Positions 7,242 to 15,134 of a stretch of DNA of 45,074 nucleotides are shown here, one piece after another; positions within the stretch are counted from its first letter, which is position 1; every line of letters begins with the position of its first letter. The notes under the pieces are model-generated. The model ran no database searches. It saw only the letters and a program-made list of their open reading frames with translations, and was not told the DNA's origin. The translations under genes and the position numbers were made by a program. Source of the DNA: Paenibacillus prosopidis (lineage in GTDB: Bacteria > Bacillota > Bacilli > Paenibacillales > Paenibacillaceae); the NCBI RefSeq assembly GCF_003337375.1, contig NZ_QPJD01000006.1:1-45074 (forward strand). Direction: 5' to 3'.

Positions 7242-8372
7242 ATGAACGAGGAGAACAAACGCACTTCAGCAGACAACGGCTCTTATGATACAACTACAAA
7301 TACTACTGCTTCAGCTAACCCGACACCTGTCACAACTTATACTTACGAATCAAGAATGAATACATCCGATTTAAGAGCATCGTATGAGAAGGAGCTTGGC
7401 ATGCATATGGACATGCTGAAGCCTTCGATGGGCGGCAGTAAATTGTCTAAACGAAACAGCCGCAACTCGGCAAGAACGATGCTTGCGTCGTTCCTAATAG
7501 GCGCAGTCGTCATCGGCGGCTTCTCTTATATGGCGGACAAAAACAATCTGTTCAGCGGCAGCGGACAACCGGTCCAGAGCACCGGCAGCGTTGTCAGCAA
7601 TGACGCAAATGACAATGCGGGGCTATCGACGGCTTCACTCAGCACAAGCGACGGTATCGCAGCAATATATGAGGAGGCAAGCCCTGCGGTTGTAAAAATT
7701 GAAACGTACGCGGAGCCTGTCAGATCGAATTCAATGATGGATGATCCGGCCTTCCGTCAGTTTTTCGGCGGTGGGGGGCAGCAGGAGGAGCAGCAGCAAA
7801 CGGATGAGCAAAGCAGCGGGAATCTGGAGCTAATGGGTTCGGGAACAGGGTTTTTCTTCGAGAACGACGGCTATATATTGACCAATGAGCATGTTATTGC
7901 AGATGCGGAAGAGCTTCAGGTCTCCGTTCAAGGGTATGATGAGCCGCTGACCGCACAGGTGCTTGGATCGAGCTATGAGCTGGATTTGGCCGTGCTCAAA
8001 GTAGAAAGCCCTGACGGTAAGGAGTTTCATTCGCTCACGCTCGGAAGCTCTGACGGGACGCAAATTGGTGATTGGGTTATCGCAATCGGCAATCCGTACG
8101 GCTTCGACCAGACGCTTACGATGGGCGTGCTCAGCGCGAAGGAACGTCCAATTACGATAGCGGATGAGCAAGGCAATCATGAGTATGAACATTTGCTGCA
8201 AACAGACGCTTCGATCAATCCCGGCAACTCGGGTGGACCGCTTCTTAATGAGAGCGGCGAAGTCATCGGTATAAATACGGCGGTCAACTCCGAAGCGCAG
8301 GGTATCGGATTCGCGATTCCTACATCGACGATTACGGAAGTATTGGATCAGCTGAAGGCAAATTCTTTATAA
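7242..8372 (+). CDS. membrane-anchored HtrA/DegP-type serine protease lacking a PDZ domain
   Basis: An S1C-family protease, expected to degrade misfolded exported proteins at the outer face of the membrane. The product is 376 residues: a cytoplasmic N-terminal segment rich in Thr/Asn/Ser, one transmembrane anchor at about 79-98 (ASFLIGAVVIGGFSYM), a Gln/Glu-rich linker, then the protease domain. The triad is His217 (ILTNEHVIA), Asp248 (YELDLAVLK) and Ser330 (NPGNSGGP). Family members usually continue into a PDZ domain; this one stops a few residues after the protease domain (VLDQLKANSL) and a strong terminator follows 24 nt later, so the absence is real in this sequence. The ATG at 7242 is preferred to that at 7233 because AAAGGA would directly abut 7233. 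Confidence 0.92.
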   Translation: MNEENKRTSADNGSYDTTTNTTASANPTPVTTYTYESRMNTSDLRASYEKELGMHMDMLKPSMGGSKLSKRNSRNSARTMLASFLIGAVVIGGFSYMADKNNLFSGSGQPVQSTGSVVSNDANDNAGLSTASLSTSDGIAAIYEEASPAVVKIETYAEPVRSNSMMDDPAFRQFFGGGGQQEEQQQTDEQSSGNLELMGSGTGFFFENDGYILTNEHVIADAEELQVSVQGYDEPLTAQVLGSSYELDLAVLKVESPDGKEFHSLTLGSSDGTQIGDWVIAIGNPYGFDQTLTMGVLSAKERPITIADEQGNHEYEHLLQTDASINPGNSGGPLLNESGEVIGINTAVNSEAQGIGFAIPTSTITEVLDQLKANSL

Positions 8373-8396
8373 TATCGTTTTATAAAATCACAGAAG

Positions 8397-8431
8397 GTCT
8401 GGAGGCTAAGCAGCTTCCAGGCTTGTTTTTT
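8397..8431 (+). terminator. terminator of the HtrA-type gene
   Basis: An 11-bp stem GTCTGGAGGCT/AGCTTCCAGGC (8397-8407 with 8412-8422) and a downstream run of T. Confidence 0.9.
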
Positions 8432-8487
8432 ATCAAGCCAAAGCGCTTCCTGGCCCAAGGTCGAACCGTATGCTGGTCCAAAGTCGT

Positions 8488-8516
8488 TTGCCGACTTCAA
8501 AACAAACGTTTATAAT
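8488..8516 (+). promoter_or_regulatory. SigA-type promoter for the EamA-sigW unit
   Basis: TTGCCG (8488-8493) and TATAAT (8511-8516) with a 17-nt spacer, 37 nt upstream of the EamA start. I see no ECF-type promoter in this position. Confidence 0.75.
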
Positions 8517-8553
8517 GGGCAGAATGGTTTGCACTCGCGGGAGGTCGGCTTCA

Positions 8554-9477
8554 ATGAAACAATCATCGGCTTATTGGGTGTCGGTGTTTATCGTCTTGTT
8601 CGGAGCGGCCAGCTATGGCATATTGTCACCGATTATTAAGCTCGCGTACGATGCGGGATTCAGCTTCGAGCAAATTACGGTGCACCAGGTCGGTATCAGC
8701 GTTGTGCTGCTTTGGATGTTCGTGCTGCTGCGACCAAAGCTGTGGAGAAATCCTTTTCAGCGGGGAACATGGCTTATGCTAGCCGTAGTCGGCATATTCG
8801 GCTTATGTATGACGACTGTATTTTATAATTTGGCTTTGCAAAAATTGGAAGCCTCTTTTTCAATTGTCTTGCTTTTTCAGTTCATGTGGATTACGATTTT
8901 GCTAGAATGTTTATGGTTTAGACGGTGGCCGGTAGGACATCAGCTGGTCGCAATCGTCGTCGTAATGGCAGGCACGCTGCTTGCTGTCGGGCTTTTTGAG
9001 CAGGATAGCTTTACTAAGATCGATATTGCTGGAGTAGGGTATGGCTTGGCATCAGCTGTTACATACAGCTTATTTTTATTTTTAACGGGCAGATTGAAGG
9101 CAGAGTATGATCCGGTCATGAAATCTGCAATGATGATGACGTTCGGCTTCATCGTGATCGCGCTGCTTTACGGCTCGAGGGCATGGGCAGGTGATAATGA
9201 ATGGACGCTTCTCGGGTGGGGGACCGCTTTAGCCTTATTAGGCAGCGTCATTCCGGCTATTTGCTTTAACGCAGGTATTCCAAAGATCGGAAGCGGGCTC
9301 GCTTCCTTACTGGGAGCAATGGAGCTGCCTGTAGCGGCGTTATGCGCTTGGCTTATTATCGGTGAGAAGCTCAGCGCTGGAATGATAATCGGGATCGTTC
9401 TTATCCTTGCAGGCATCATGCTTGCGGAGCATGCGAGTAGGCGTTCAGCCGAACGAACGGAAGGTTTGGAGGAGTAA
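8554..9477 (+). CDS. EamA-family (DMT superfamily) transporter
   Basis: An integral membrane transporter of 307 residues, built of two EamA repeats with about ten hydrophobic helices (for example FIVLFGAASYGILSPIIKLA near the N-terminus and IIGEKLSAGMIIGIVLILAG near the C-terminus). DMT proteins export or exchange small metabolites; the substrate cannot be told from the sequence. The ATG at 8554 is chosen because GGGAGG lies 8 nt upstream and the promoter TATAAT at 8511-8516 excludes upstream starts. The stop codon is 2 nt before the sigW start, so the two genes are very likely co-transcribed and translationally coupled. Confidence 0.88.
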   Translation: MKQSSAYWVSVFIVLFGAASYGILSPIIKLAYDAGFSFEQITVHQVGISVVLLWMFVLLRPKLWRNPFQRGTWLMLAVVGIFGLCMTTVFYNLALQKLEASFSIVLLFQFMWITILLECLWFRRWPVGHQLVAIVVVMAGTLLAVGLFEQDSFTKIDIAGVGYGLASAVTYSLFLFLTGRLKAEYDPVMKSAMMMTFGFIVIALLYGSRAWAGDNEWTLLGWGTALALLGSVIPAICFNAGIPKIGSGLASLLGAMELPVAALCAWLIIGEKLSAGMIIGIVLILAGIMLAEHASRRSAERTEGLEE

Positions 9478-9479
9478 AG

Positions 9480-10046
9480 GTGAATGTATTGGAAGCACGC
9501 CTGGCGCGATTAGCGCTCAATGGCAATCAGCAGGCATTTGCTGAGCTTGTGGACTTATATCAGGATAAGCTCTTTCATATGGCATATCGGATGCTGAACA
9601 ACCGGCAGGAAGCGGAGGATGTTGTACAGGACACCTTTCTTCGCGTATACAAAAATTTGGACAGGTACGATGATACGTTGAAATTTTCGACGTGGATCTA
9701 CCGCATTGCCACTAATCTGTGCATCGATCGGCTGCGTAAGCGCAAGCCGACCTATTCGCTTGACGCTGATTCGACAGATCACGAGGGACTAGACGGCTAT
9801 TCGATGATTCCCAGTGATAATCGGACGCCTGAATCGGAGCTGCTTTTGTCGGATACGCAGCGGATTATTCATACGGCGATAGCCTCGCTGCCCCCGAAGT
9901 ACAAGACTGTGATGACACTTCGTTATATGCAGGATTTATCGCTGCAGGAGATTGGCGATGTGCTGGACATGCCCGTGACAACGATTAAGACACGCGTGCA
10001 TCGCGGCCGGGAATTTTTGCGCAAGAAGCTTGAACACAAATTGTAG
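9480..10046 (+). CDS. sigW: ECF RNA polymerase sigma factor SigW
   Basis: A 188-residue group IV sigma factor directing transcription of envelope-stress genes. Region 2 contains AYRMLNNRQEAEDVVQDTFL and KFSTWIYRIATNLCIDRLRK; region 4 contains LPPKYKTVMTLRYMQDLSLQ and TTIKTRVHRGREFLRKKL. Together with the central acidic linker this closely follows B. subtilis SigW. The start is a GTG at 9480, with GGAGGAG 5 nt upstream inside the end of the EamA gene. The anti-sigma gene rsiW follows after 109 nt, and an ECF-type promoter lies in that gap. Activity is presumably released by regulated proteolysis of RsiW, as in Bacillus (family knowledge). Confidence 0.93.
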   Translation: MNVLEARLARLALNGNQQAFAELVDLYQDKLFHMAYRMLNNRQEAEDVVQDTFLRVYKNLDRYDDTLKFSTWIYRIATNLCIDRLRKRKPTYSLDADSTDHEGLDGYSMIPSDNRTPESELLLSDTQRIIHTAIASLPPKYKTVMTLRYMQDLSLQEIGDVLDMPVTTIKTRVHRGREFLRKKLEHKL

Positions 10047-10073
10047 CTGGAAGAAAGTATCAGCGAAAAAAAG

Positions 10074-10099
10074 TGAAACATCCTTTGATTCTGAACGTA
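10074..10099 (+). promoter_or_regulatory. SigW-type ECF promoter in front of rsiW
   Basis: TGAAAC (10074-10079), a 16-nt spacer and CGTA (10096-10099) match the SigW consensus TGAAAC-N16-CGTA exactly. It sits between sigW and rsiW rather than upstream of sigW, so activated SigW would boost its own inhibitor. Confidence 0.88.
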
Positions 10100-10155
10100 T
10101 CCTATAGCGAGAATAGAACTTATGCGCGAGCAATTGAAAGAAAGGACTGGCTGCT

Positions 10156-10785
10156 ATGAATTGCAACGTCGCCATCGTATGGATGCATGACTATTTGGAC
10201 GGCGAGCTGCCGCGTGAAGATATCGTTACGTTAAAATCTCATTTGCTTTCCTGTCCTGCTTGCCGGAGTCGGTTTGAACAGCTTGAGATGACGGACGCAG
10301 CGGCGTTCCTGACTTTAGAAGCCATTAAGCCAGCAGCGGAATATGACCAGAAAGCATCAGAGCAGTTGACACAGCGGATCATGCAGCAGCTGCCGAAGCA
10401 GAAGAGCAAGCAGCGGAACGGTATTGTCCGATTTATTTATCGTTACCCGGGCGTTACCGCGGCTGCGGTGTTTGCACTCGTGATGCTGGGCAGCTTCTTT
10501 ACCATGTGGGAGGAGGATTCCAAGCTGATCGTAGCAGGCGAGGACCTTCAGCAGGTCATTATAGAAGGCAATACGGTTATCGTACCGGAAGGCGCACATT
10601 TAACCGGAAATTTGACGGTCGAGAATGGAAGAGCTGAAGTGAAGGGCGAGGTAGACGGCAACGTAACCGTTATTGACGGTTCACTTAACTTAGCTTCCAC
10701 AGGCCATATAGCAGGGCAGAGCCGAACGATTGATCAGGCGCTTGATTGGTTCTGGTATAAGGTGACGCAAACTTTTGGCGGTTAA
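10156..10785 (+). CDS. rsiW: anti-sigma-W factor RsiW
   Basis: A single-pass membrane anti-sigma factor of 209 residues that holds SigW at the membrane. The N-terminal zinc-binding anti-sigma domain has H-x3-C-x2-C (His29, Cys33, Cys36). A transmembrane helix lies at about 93-115 (GVTAAAVFALVMLGSFFTMW), and an extracytoplasmic region carries repeated beta-type motifs (GNLTVENGRAEVKGEVDGNV), ending DWFWYKVTQTFGG. This domain order and the C-terminal sequence parallel B. subtilis RsiW. An ATG at 10156 is preceded by GAAAGGA. It is driven by an ECF promoter directly upstream and ends at a strong terminator. In Bacillus cdaA follows here; in this window the hydrolase cluster intervenes. Confidence 0.93.
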   Translation: MNCNVAIVWMHDYLDGELPREDIVTLKSHLLSCPACRSRFEQLEMTDAAAFLTLEAIKPAAEYDQKASEQLTQRIMQQLPKQKSKQRNGIVRFIYRYPGVTAAAVFALVMLGSFFTMWEEDSKLIVAGEDLQQVIIEGNTVIVPEGAHLTGNLTVENGRAEVKGEVDGNVTVIDGSLNLASTGHIAGQSRTIDQALDWFWYKVTQTFGG

Positions 10786-10828
10786 TGAAAGCGGCCTCCC
10801 TTGGTTGGACGCGTTCAATGGTATTCAC

Positions 10829-10854
10829 ATCGGGCTAACCGCCCGATTTTTTTT
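10829..10854 (+). terminator. rsiW terminator
   Basis: ATCGGGC (10829-10835) pairs with GCCCGAT (10841-10847) around a TAACC loop, followed by eight T. Confidence 0.92.
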
Positions 10855-10865
10855 AAGTGCCATGA

Positions 10866-10916
10866 ATCCGCTATCATTCAAATAATGGAATTGTCCATTC
10901 AAAACCGCACATTTAC
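10866..10916 (+). promoter_or_regulatory. conserved promoter block A upstream of hydrolase 1
   Basis: Shares three blocks with the region at 14198-14248, at identical spacing: ATCCGCTATCATTCA (offset 0), ATTCAAAACCG (offset 31) and ATTTAC (offset 45). Surrounding intergenic DNA does not match. Within it, ATTCA is followed by an imperfect inverted copy. The most likely reader is the LysR-type protein encoded at 13157-14095 (inference). Confidence 0.7.
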
Positions 10917-10974
10917 AGTCCCTACTGTGTCGATTACGATTTACATGAACCTAATCGATTCGGAGGGATGTTAA

Positions 10975-11697
10975 ATGTCAAAGTTAAGCTGGTACGATTT
11001 TATGACCGAGCAAGACAAGGCTCATGATGAGCTGCTTGGCAAGAAGGAGCTTGCCGGATTTGGAGCAACGCCGGCTCTGGTGCTGATTGACATCTACTAC
11101 AGTGTGCTTGGTTTCGAACGGCTGCCGATTATGGAATCGGTTCAGACCTGGCCGATGAGCACCGGGCTAGAAGGCTGGGAAGCGGTTGACCACACGGTTA
11201 CCCTGCTTGCATCTGCCCGTAAGAATGGCATACCTGTCATTCATGTGAAAGGGCTGCATACCGGCGTGAACAGTTGGTCGCGGGGCGGCAAGAAACGGCG
11301 TGATGTCTCCAAGCTGACTGAGGAAAGCATACGCTTGGGCCGTGAAATTATCGATGAGGTCAAGCCGCTATCGGGTGAGCTCGTCATCGAAAAAGCAGCC
11401 GCCAGCGCGTTTCATGGAACTCCATTACTATTTCAATTAGTTAGTCTGGGTATTGATACAGTTATCGCATGTGGCGAAACGACAAGCGGCTGTGTTCGCG
11501 CTTCTGTCGTCGATGGAGCAACTTACCGGTTCAAGATGGGCGTCGTTCAGGAATGTGTGTTTGATCGCACCCAAGCATCCCATTACATGAACTTGTACGA
11601 CATGCATCAGAAGTATGCCGATGTCATCGATTTGAGTTATGCCACTCAATACTTCGATATGATCGGCAGCCGGAACGAGCAGACCGTATCAGCTTGA
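10975..11697 (+). CDS. isochorismatase-fold cysteine hydrolase 1 (N-carbamoylsarcosine amidase/maleamate amidase-like)
   Basis: A soluble hydrolase of 240 residues. The cysteine-hydrolase triad is visible as Asp39 (LVLIDIYYS), Lys140 (LVIEKAAAS) and Cys173 (GETTSGCVRASVVDGAT). Relatives cleave C-N bonds in small amides or ureido compounds such as N-carbamoylsarcosine or maleamate; the actual substrate is unknown. The C-terminal stretch ECVFDRTQASHYMNLYDMHQ is kept in all three paralogues of this cluster. ATG at 10975 with GGAGG 8 nt upstream. Its promoter region carries the conserved block seen again before hydrolase 2. A long hairpin separates it from the MFS gene downstream. Confidence 0.88.
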   Translation: MSKLSWYDFMTEQDKAHDELLGKKELAGFGATPALVLIDIYYSVLGFERLPIMESVQTWPMSTGLEGWEAVDHTVTLLASARKNGIPVIHVKGLHTGVNSWSRGGKKRRDVSKLTEESIRLGREIIDEVKPLSGELVIEKAAASAFHGTPLLFQLVSLGIDTVIACGETTSGCVRASVVDGATYRFKMGVVQECVFDRTQASHYMNLYDMHQKYADVIDLSYATQYFDMIGSRNEQTVSA

Positions 11698-11715
11698 TTT
11701 TCCGGAAAGAGCTTG

Positions 11716-11766
11716 AAGAAAGGAGCGTGCTTGCATCCTGAATGGGGATGGGTGCGCTCCTTTCTT
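11716..11766 (+). terminator. long hairpin between hydrolase 1 and MFS gene (terminator or attenuator)
   Basis: AAGAAAGGAGCG (11716-11727) and CGCTCCTTTCTT (11755-11766) are perfect complements; inner CATCC/GGATG extends the structure. The 3' arm itself is T-rich but no separate T run follows. It could limit read-through from hydrolase 1 into the MFS gene. Confidence 0.55.
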
Positions 11767-11778
11767 CGCTACATACGG

Positions 11779-13113
11779 ATGATTATGAAAAGTATCAGGC
11801 TAAGAGGCGGCATCCTCATATTGTTCGTTTCGGCAATTATGTATTGGATCGGATTCAGCATGCTTCGTCCGATGGTTGCGCTTTACTTCGAGTCCGCAGG
11901 CTATACAACTGCTCTTATTGGCCTTATAATGGCGCTTGGCGCCATCATTCCCGTCTTATTCGCGATGCCGGCCGGCAGCATAATCGATCGCATTGGTGTG
12001 CGCAGATCGGTGCTGTCCGGCTCAGCGCTTATGCTGGCAAGCGGTGTTCTCTACTGGCTTGGCGGCTCCCTGTCGTTATTATGGCCAATTCTTGGCGGAC
12101 AAGTTATGCTCGGCCTCGGCAGCTTATTGAGCTGGGGAGCTCTACAGGCTTCCGCTGCCATCACATCGGATGGAGAAGGTGCCGCCGGAGGCAGAGAACG
12201 GCTGCTTCCAAACTTCGCTTTCGCCAATTCCATTGCCCAGTTTACTGGCCCGCTGCTTGGTGGGCTGTTGGCTGATTTTGGCTCCTATACGAGCGTATAT
12301 GCCAGCTTTACCGTCTTATCGCTCGTATCGGGACTGCTTGCGCTATTTCTGCCGGCCAAGCTGGAAATATCCATCGAAGCTGAAGGTGATACCTTGAAGG
12401 CAATGAAATTGGAGGAGAATAACGGCATGAACTCCGCAATGCCCAGAGCTAGGGAGGAGGCGCCGTTTCATTTCTGGCGCAGTTATAGCAGCGGTTATCT
12501 CTTATTGAAGGGAAACCGTCCGTTTTACATGGCCATTTTTCTTAATGCTGTATTATTCGTGCTTGTCGATGTGAAGGGCACTTTTGTCCCGTTATATTTG
12601 GCGGCACAAAACTTGAGCAATACGAAAATCGGAAGTATTCTTTCAATTTCGGGCGCGGCTTCTCTGTTAATTCGCCCATTCATCGGCCTGCTGCTCCGCC
12701 TGCTCGGTCACCATTATATGATGATCGGCAGCATTCTGCTCGGTGCTTTCTGCCTCCTTGTTCTGGCGCTGCAGCCGCCGCTGTGGATGATTATTATATT
12801 GTTATTCTCATGGGGAATTTGCACCGGCGTCAATCAGCCGATGGCGCTAATCATGGTTGCCCGCAATGTGGAGAAGCATGAGCAGGGAATGGGGATGAGC
12901 CTTCGCACGATGTCCAATCGGCTCGTTCAGGTCGCGAACCCGCTGGTGTTCGGCTTGTTGTCCGGCACAATTGGCATTGCTTTAGGGTTTGGCGTATTCG
13001 GAATCGGCCTGATTGCCTTGGCTGGCATAACGCACCGGATGTCACGGAATACGAGCATGGGCGGTTCGATCGCTGGGAAGAACAGCCGGCAGGGCGTTCG
13101 GGAATCAGGCTAA
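11779..13113 (+). CDS. MFS transporter 1
   Basis: A 12-helix major facilitator superfamily protein of about 444 residues. The motif-A-like loop AGSIIDRIGVRRSVLSGS follows helix 2, and a charged central loop (about residues 195-225) divides the two halves. It probably exports or exchanges a product or inhibitor related to the hydrolase cluster (inference). The start is uncertain. ATG 11779 or ATG 11785 fits, because upstream TTG and GTG codons in frame lie inside the hairpin at 11716-11766; no strong RBS is present. It shares layout with the second MFS gene at 21670-22980 but is a distant paralogue. Transcribed toward the convergent LysR gene. Confidence 0.85.
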   Translation: MIMKSIRLRGGILILFVSAIMYWIGFSMLRPMVALYFESAGYTTALIGLIMALGAIIPVLFAMPAGSIIDRIGVRRSVLSGSALMLASGVLYWLGGSLSLLWPILGGQVMLGLGSLLSWGALQASAAITSDGEGAAGGRERLLPNFAFANSIAQFTGPLLGGLLADFGSYTSVYASFTVLSLVSGLLALFLPAKLEISIEAEGDTLKAMKLEENNGMNSAMPRAREEAPFHFWRSYSSGYLLLKGNRPFYMAIFLNAVLFVLVDVKGTFVPLYLAAQNLSNTKIGSILSISGAASLLIRPFIGLLLRLLGHHYMMIGSILLGAFCLLVLALQPPLWMIIILLFSWGICTGVNQPMALIMVARNVEKHEQGMGMSLRTMSNRLVQVANPLVFGLLSGTIGIALGFGVFGIGLIALAGITHRMSRNTSMGGSIAGKNSRQGVRESG

Positions 13114-13156
13114 GGTATGAAGCTGCGCAGGACTACCATCGGGATTTTGGTCCTGG

Positions 13157-14095
13157 TCAGTTTGTGCCTGTCGCATGGAAGACACCCACGAGGGTGTCTT
13201 CTTTGACTCGTTGATTGATTCGTTCCTCGAAATGCTTAATGAATAAATAATCCAGACTATGCAGCTCATTTTCACGATAAGCGATAAAAACCTGACTAAG
13301 CGGGAAAGGGTTGTTTTCAATTTCTACTTGAACCAGCTCTTTTTCTTTAATTTCATTCATCATATACGTCCTTCCGGATAGAAAGACGCCTGCGTTTCGT
13401 TTTAGGAAATGCTTGATCAGCTGCAAATTATTTGTTTCCAGCTTTGCCTGATAGGTTAAATTGAACTGGTTTAGCGTAACATCGATCATTTTGCGGTATT
13501 GGGTTTCCTTAGGGTAGGTCAGTATCGGCTCCTGCAAAATTTCCTCGAGTTTAACTGAGCTGCGTTTCGCAAACCGGTGCTCGGGTGATACGAGCAGCAT
13601 AACATGCTCACTTAGAATCGGCCGATATATCATGCCGCTGTCATTGCTTGTATATCTGGTAATACCCAGCTGAAAATGTTGATTTTTCATAAGCCTAACG
13701 AGCTCGCTTGAAGCGTATGTGTAAACCTTGATCGATACATGCGGATAGTCGCGGGTAAAAGAATCCATGACATTCGGCAAGACATAAGCGGCAAATGAAT
13801 TGTTGCATCCGATTGACAGTTTGCCGGTGGCCCCTTCGCCTACACGCTCCACCGCCTCCTGACCTTCCTTTATCGCTCCCAGTATGCGGCGTGCATAAGG
13901 CAGAAATGCTTTTCCTTCCTCGGTTAGCTTCACTTTGCCTTTACCGCGAAGGAGCAGTGATTTGCCTAGCTCCTTCTCAAGCTGATTGATCCGGTGGGAA
14001 ACCGTAGGTTGAGGAAGATATAACAATTCTGCCGCTTTCTTATAACTTCCGCTTTGATAGACGGTCAGAAACGTTGAAATTTGCTCCAAATTCAT
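13157..14095 (-). CDS. LysR-type transcriptional regulator
   Basis: A 312-residue LTTR. The N-terminal winged HTH covers about residues 1-60 (GSYKKAAELLYLPQPTVSHR), followed by the linker helix and a periplasmic-binding-like effector domain (GKLSIGCNNSFAAYVLPNVM). It is divergent from hydrolase 2 and convergent with MFS 1. LTTRs commonly control the divergent neighbour. The 268-bp intergenic region before hydrolase 2 contains a block that is repeated before hydrolase 1, so this protein is the best candidate to regulate both hydrolase units with an inducer related to their substrate (inference). Its ATG at 14095 on the minus strand begins the typical MNLEQISTFLTVYQ. Confidence 0.92.
   Translation of the reverse strand: MNLEQISTFLTVYQSGSYKKAAELLYLPQPTVSHRINQLEKELGKSLLLRGKGKVKLTEEGKAFLPYARRILGAIKEGQEAVERVGEGATGKLSIGCNNSFAAYVLPNVMDSFTRDYPHVSIKVYTYASSELVRLMKNQHFQLGITRYTSNDSGMIYRPILSEHVMLLVSPEHRFAKRSSVKLEEILQEPILTYPKETQYRKMIDVTLNQFNLTYQAKLETNNLQLIKHFLKRNAGVFLSGRTYMMNEIKEKELVQVEIENNPFPLSQVFIAYRENELHSLDYLFIKHFEERINQRVKEDTLVGVFHATGTN
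13178..13201. terminator. bidirectional hairpin between convergent MFS 1 and LysR genes
   Basis: GAAGACACCC (13178-13187) pairs with GGGTGTCTTC (13192-13201), loop ACGA. It lies inside the last codons of the LysR gene, and a CTTT follows on the plus strand. Confidence 0.65.
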
Positions 14096-14197
14096 TATCC
14101 CTTATTCCCCCTATTGGAATGGCGTTACAATATATGACGTAATTTTAACAAAAGAATGAAGTTGATACAATTAAAATATCAGAAAATTCAGTTATGT

Positions 14198-14248
14198 ATC
14201 CGCTATCATTCACTAAATGAATAAAATTATTCAAAACCGACTATTTAC
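14198..14248 (+). promoter_or_regulatory. conserved promoter block B in the LysR/hydrolase 2 intergenic region
   Basis: The counterpart of the block at 10866-10916, with 15-, 11- and 6-base identical stretches at the same offsets and no gaps. It contains ATTCA-CTAA-ATGAAT, an inverted repeat typical of LTTR sites. It lies 115 bp upstream of hydrolase 2 and 103 bp upstream of the LysR start. Confidence 0.72.
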
Positions 14249-14362
14249 CCTCCTATTTATCACATGTATGATGATGTCAACAGAAATATAAAGTCAGGTA
14301 TAGGTTAAATTGATGTGAGTTTATTTTACGTAATTACAAAAAAATGATGAGGAGGAAATGAA

Positions 14363-15064
14363 ATGAACTCCAAAGGCTGGGAAGTATATTTCTCGGAGCG
14401 GGACAAACAGCACAATCAATTAACAGGCAAGAAGGAGCCGAACGGCTTCGGGGAGTGCCCCGCGCTGGTGCTGATCGACATCTACTACAGTGTTTTGGGA
14501 ACAAACCGCGAGCCGATTTTCGAATCGATGAGGACTTGGCCGGGCAGCACTGGAATGGAAGGGTGGGCAGCTGTTGACAAAACCGCTGAACTGGTTAAGG
14601 TTGCGAGGGAGAACGGCATTCCGGTCATTCATGTGAAAGGGCTGCAGAGCGGCATCAAACCGTGGATCCACCGCAAGTCCCGTCCATCGACTCTATCGGA
14701 GGAGCAGCGCCTTAAAGGGTACGAAATCGTGGACGAGGTGAAGCCGGTCAGCGGTGAGTTGGTCATTGAGAAATCGGCACCGAGCGCATTTCAAGGCACG
14801 CCGCTCCTTTTTCAGCTGGTCAGCTTGGGTATCGATACAGTCATCTGCTGCGGCGAAACGACGAGCGGGTGCGTGAGGGCATCCGTCGTGGATGGCGCGA
14901 CACACAGATTCCGAATGGGCGTTGTAGAGGAATGTGTATTTGATCGGACGGAAGCCTCTCATTGGATGAATCTATACGATATGAATCAGAAGTATGCCGA
15001 TGTCGTGCAGTTGGATGCGGTAAAGCAATACTTCAACCAGGTAGGCAAAACGGTAACCATATAA
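14363..15064 (+). CDS. isochorismatase-fold cysteine hydrolase 2
   Basis: A 233-residue paralogue of hydrolase 1 with the same triad: Asp39 (LVLIDIYYS), Lys137 (LVIEKSAPS) and Cys170 (GETTSGCVRASVV). It differs mainly around residues 97-120 (GIKPWIHRKSRPSTLSEEQR versus GVNSWSRGGKKRRDVSKL), where the family has its substrate-binding and oligomer contacts. ATG at 14363 with GAGGAGG starting at 14349. It opens the rightward unit that continues through hydrolase 3, the ABC importer and MFS 2. Confidence 0.88.
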   Translation: MNSKGWEVYFSERDKQHNQLTGKKEPNGFGECPALVLIDIYYSVLGTNREPIFESMRTWPGSTGMEGWAAVDKTAELVKVARENGIPVIHVKGLQSGIKPWIHRKSRPSTLSEEQRLKGYEIVDEVKPVSGELVIEKSAPSAFQGTPLLFQLVSLGIDTVICCGETTSGCVRASVVDGATHRFRMGVVEECVFDRTEASHWMNLYDMNQKYADVVQLDAVKQYFNQVGKTVTI

Positions 15065-15134
15065 GATGTTTCAATTTAAATGGCTGTCAGGTAAACACGG
15101 TAAAATTCAAATCAAATTTTAGGAGGTTATGTAC

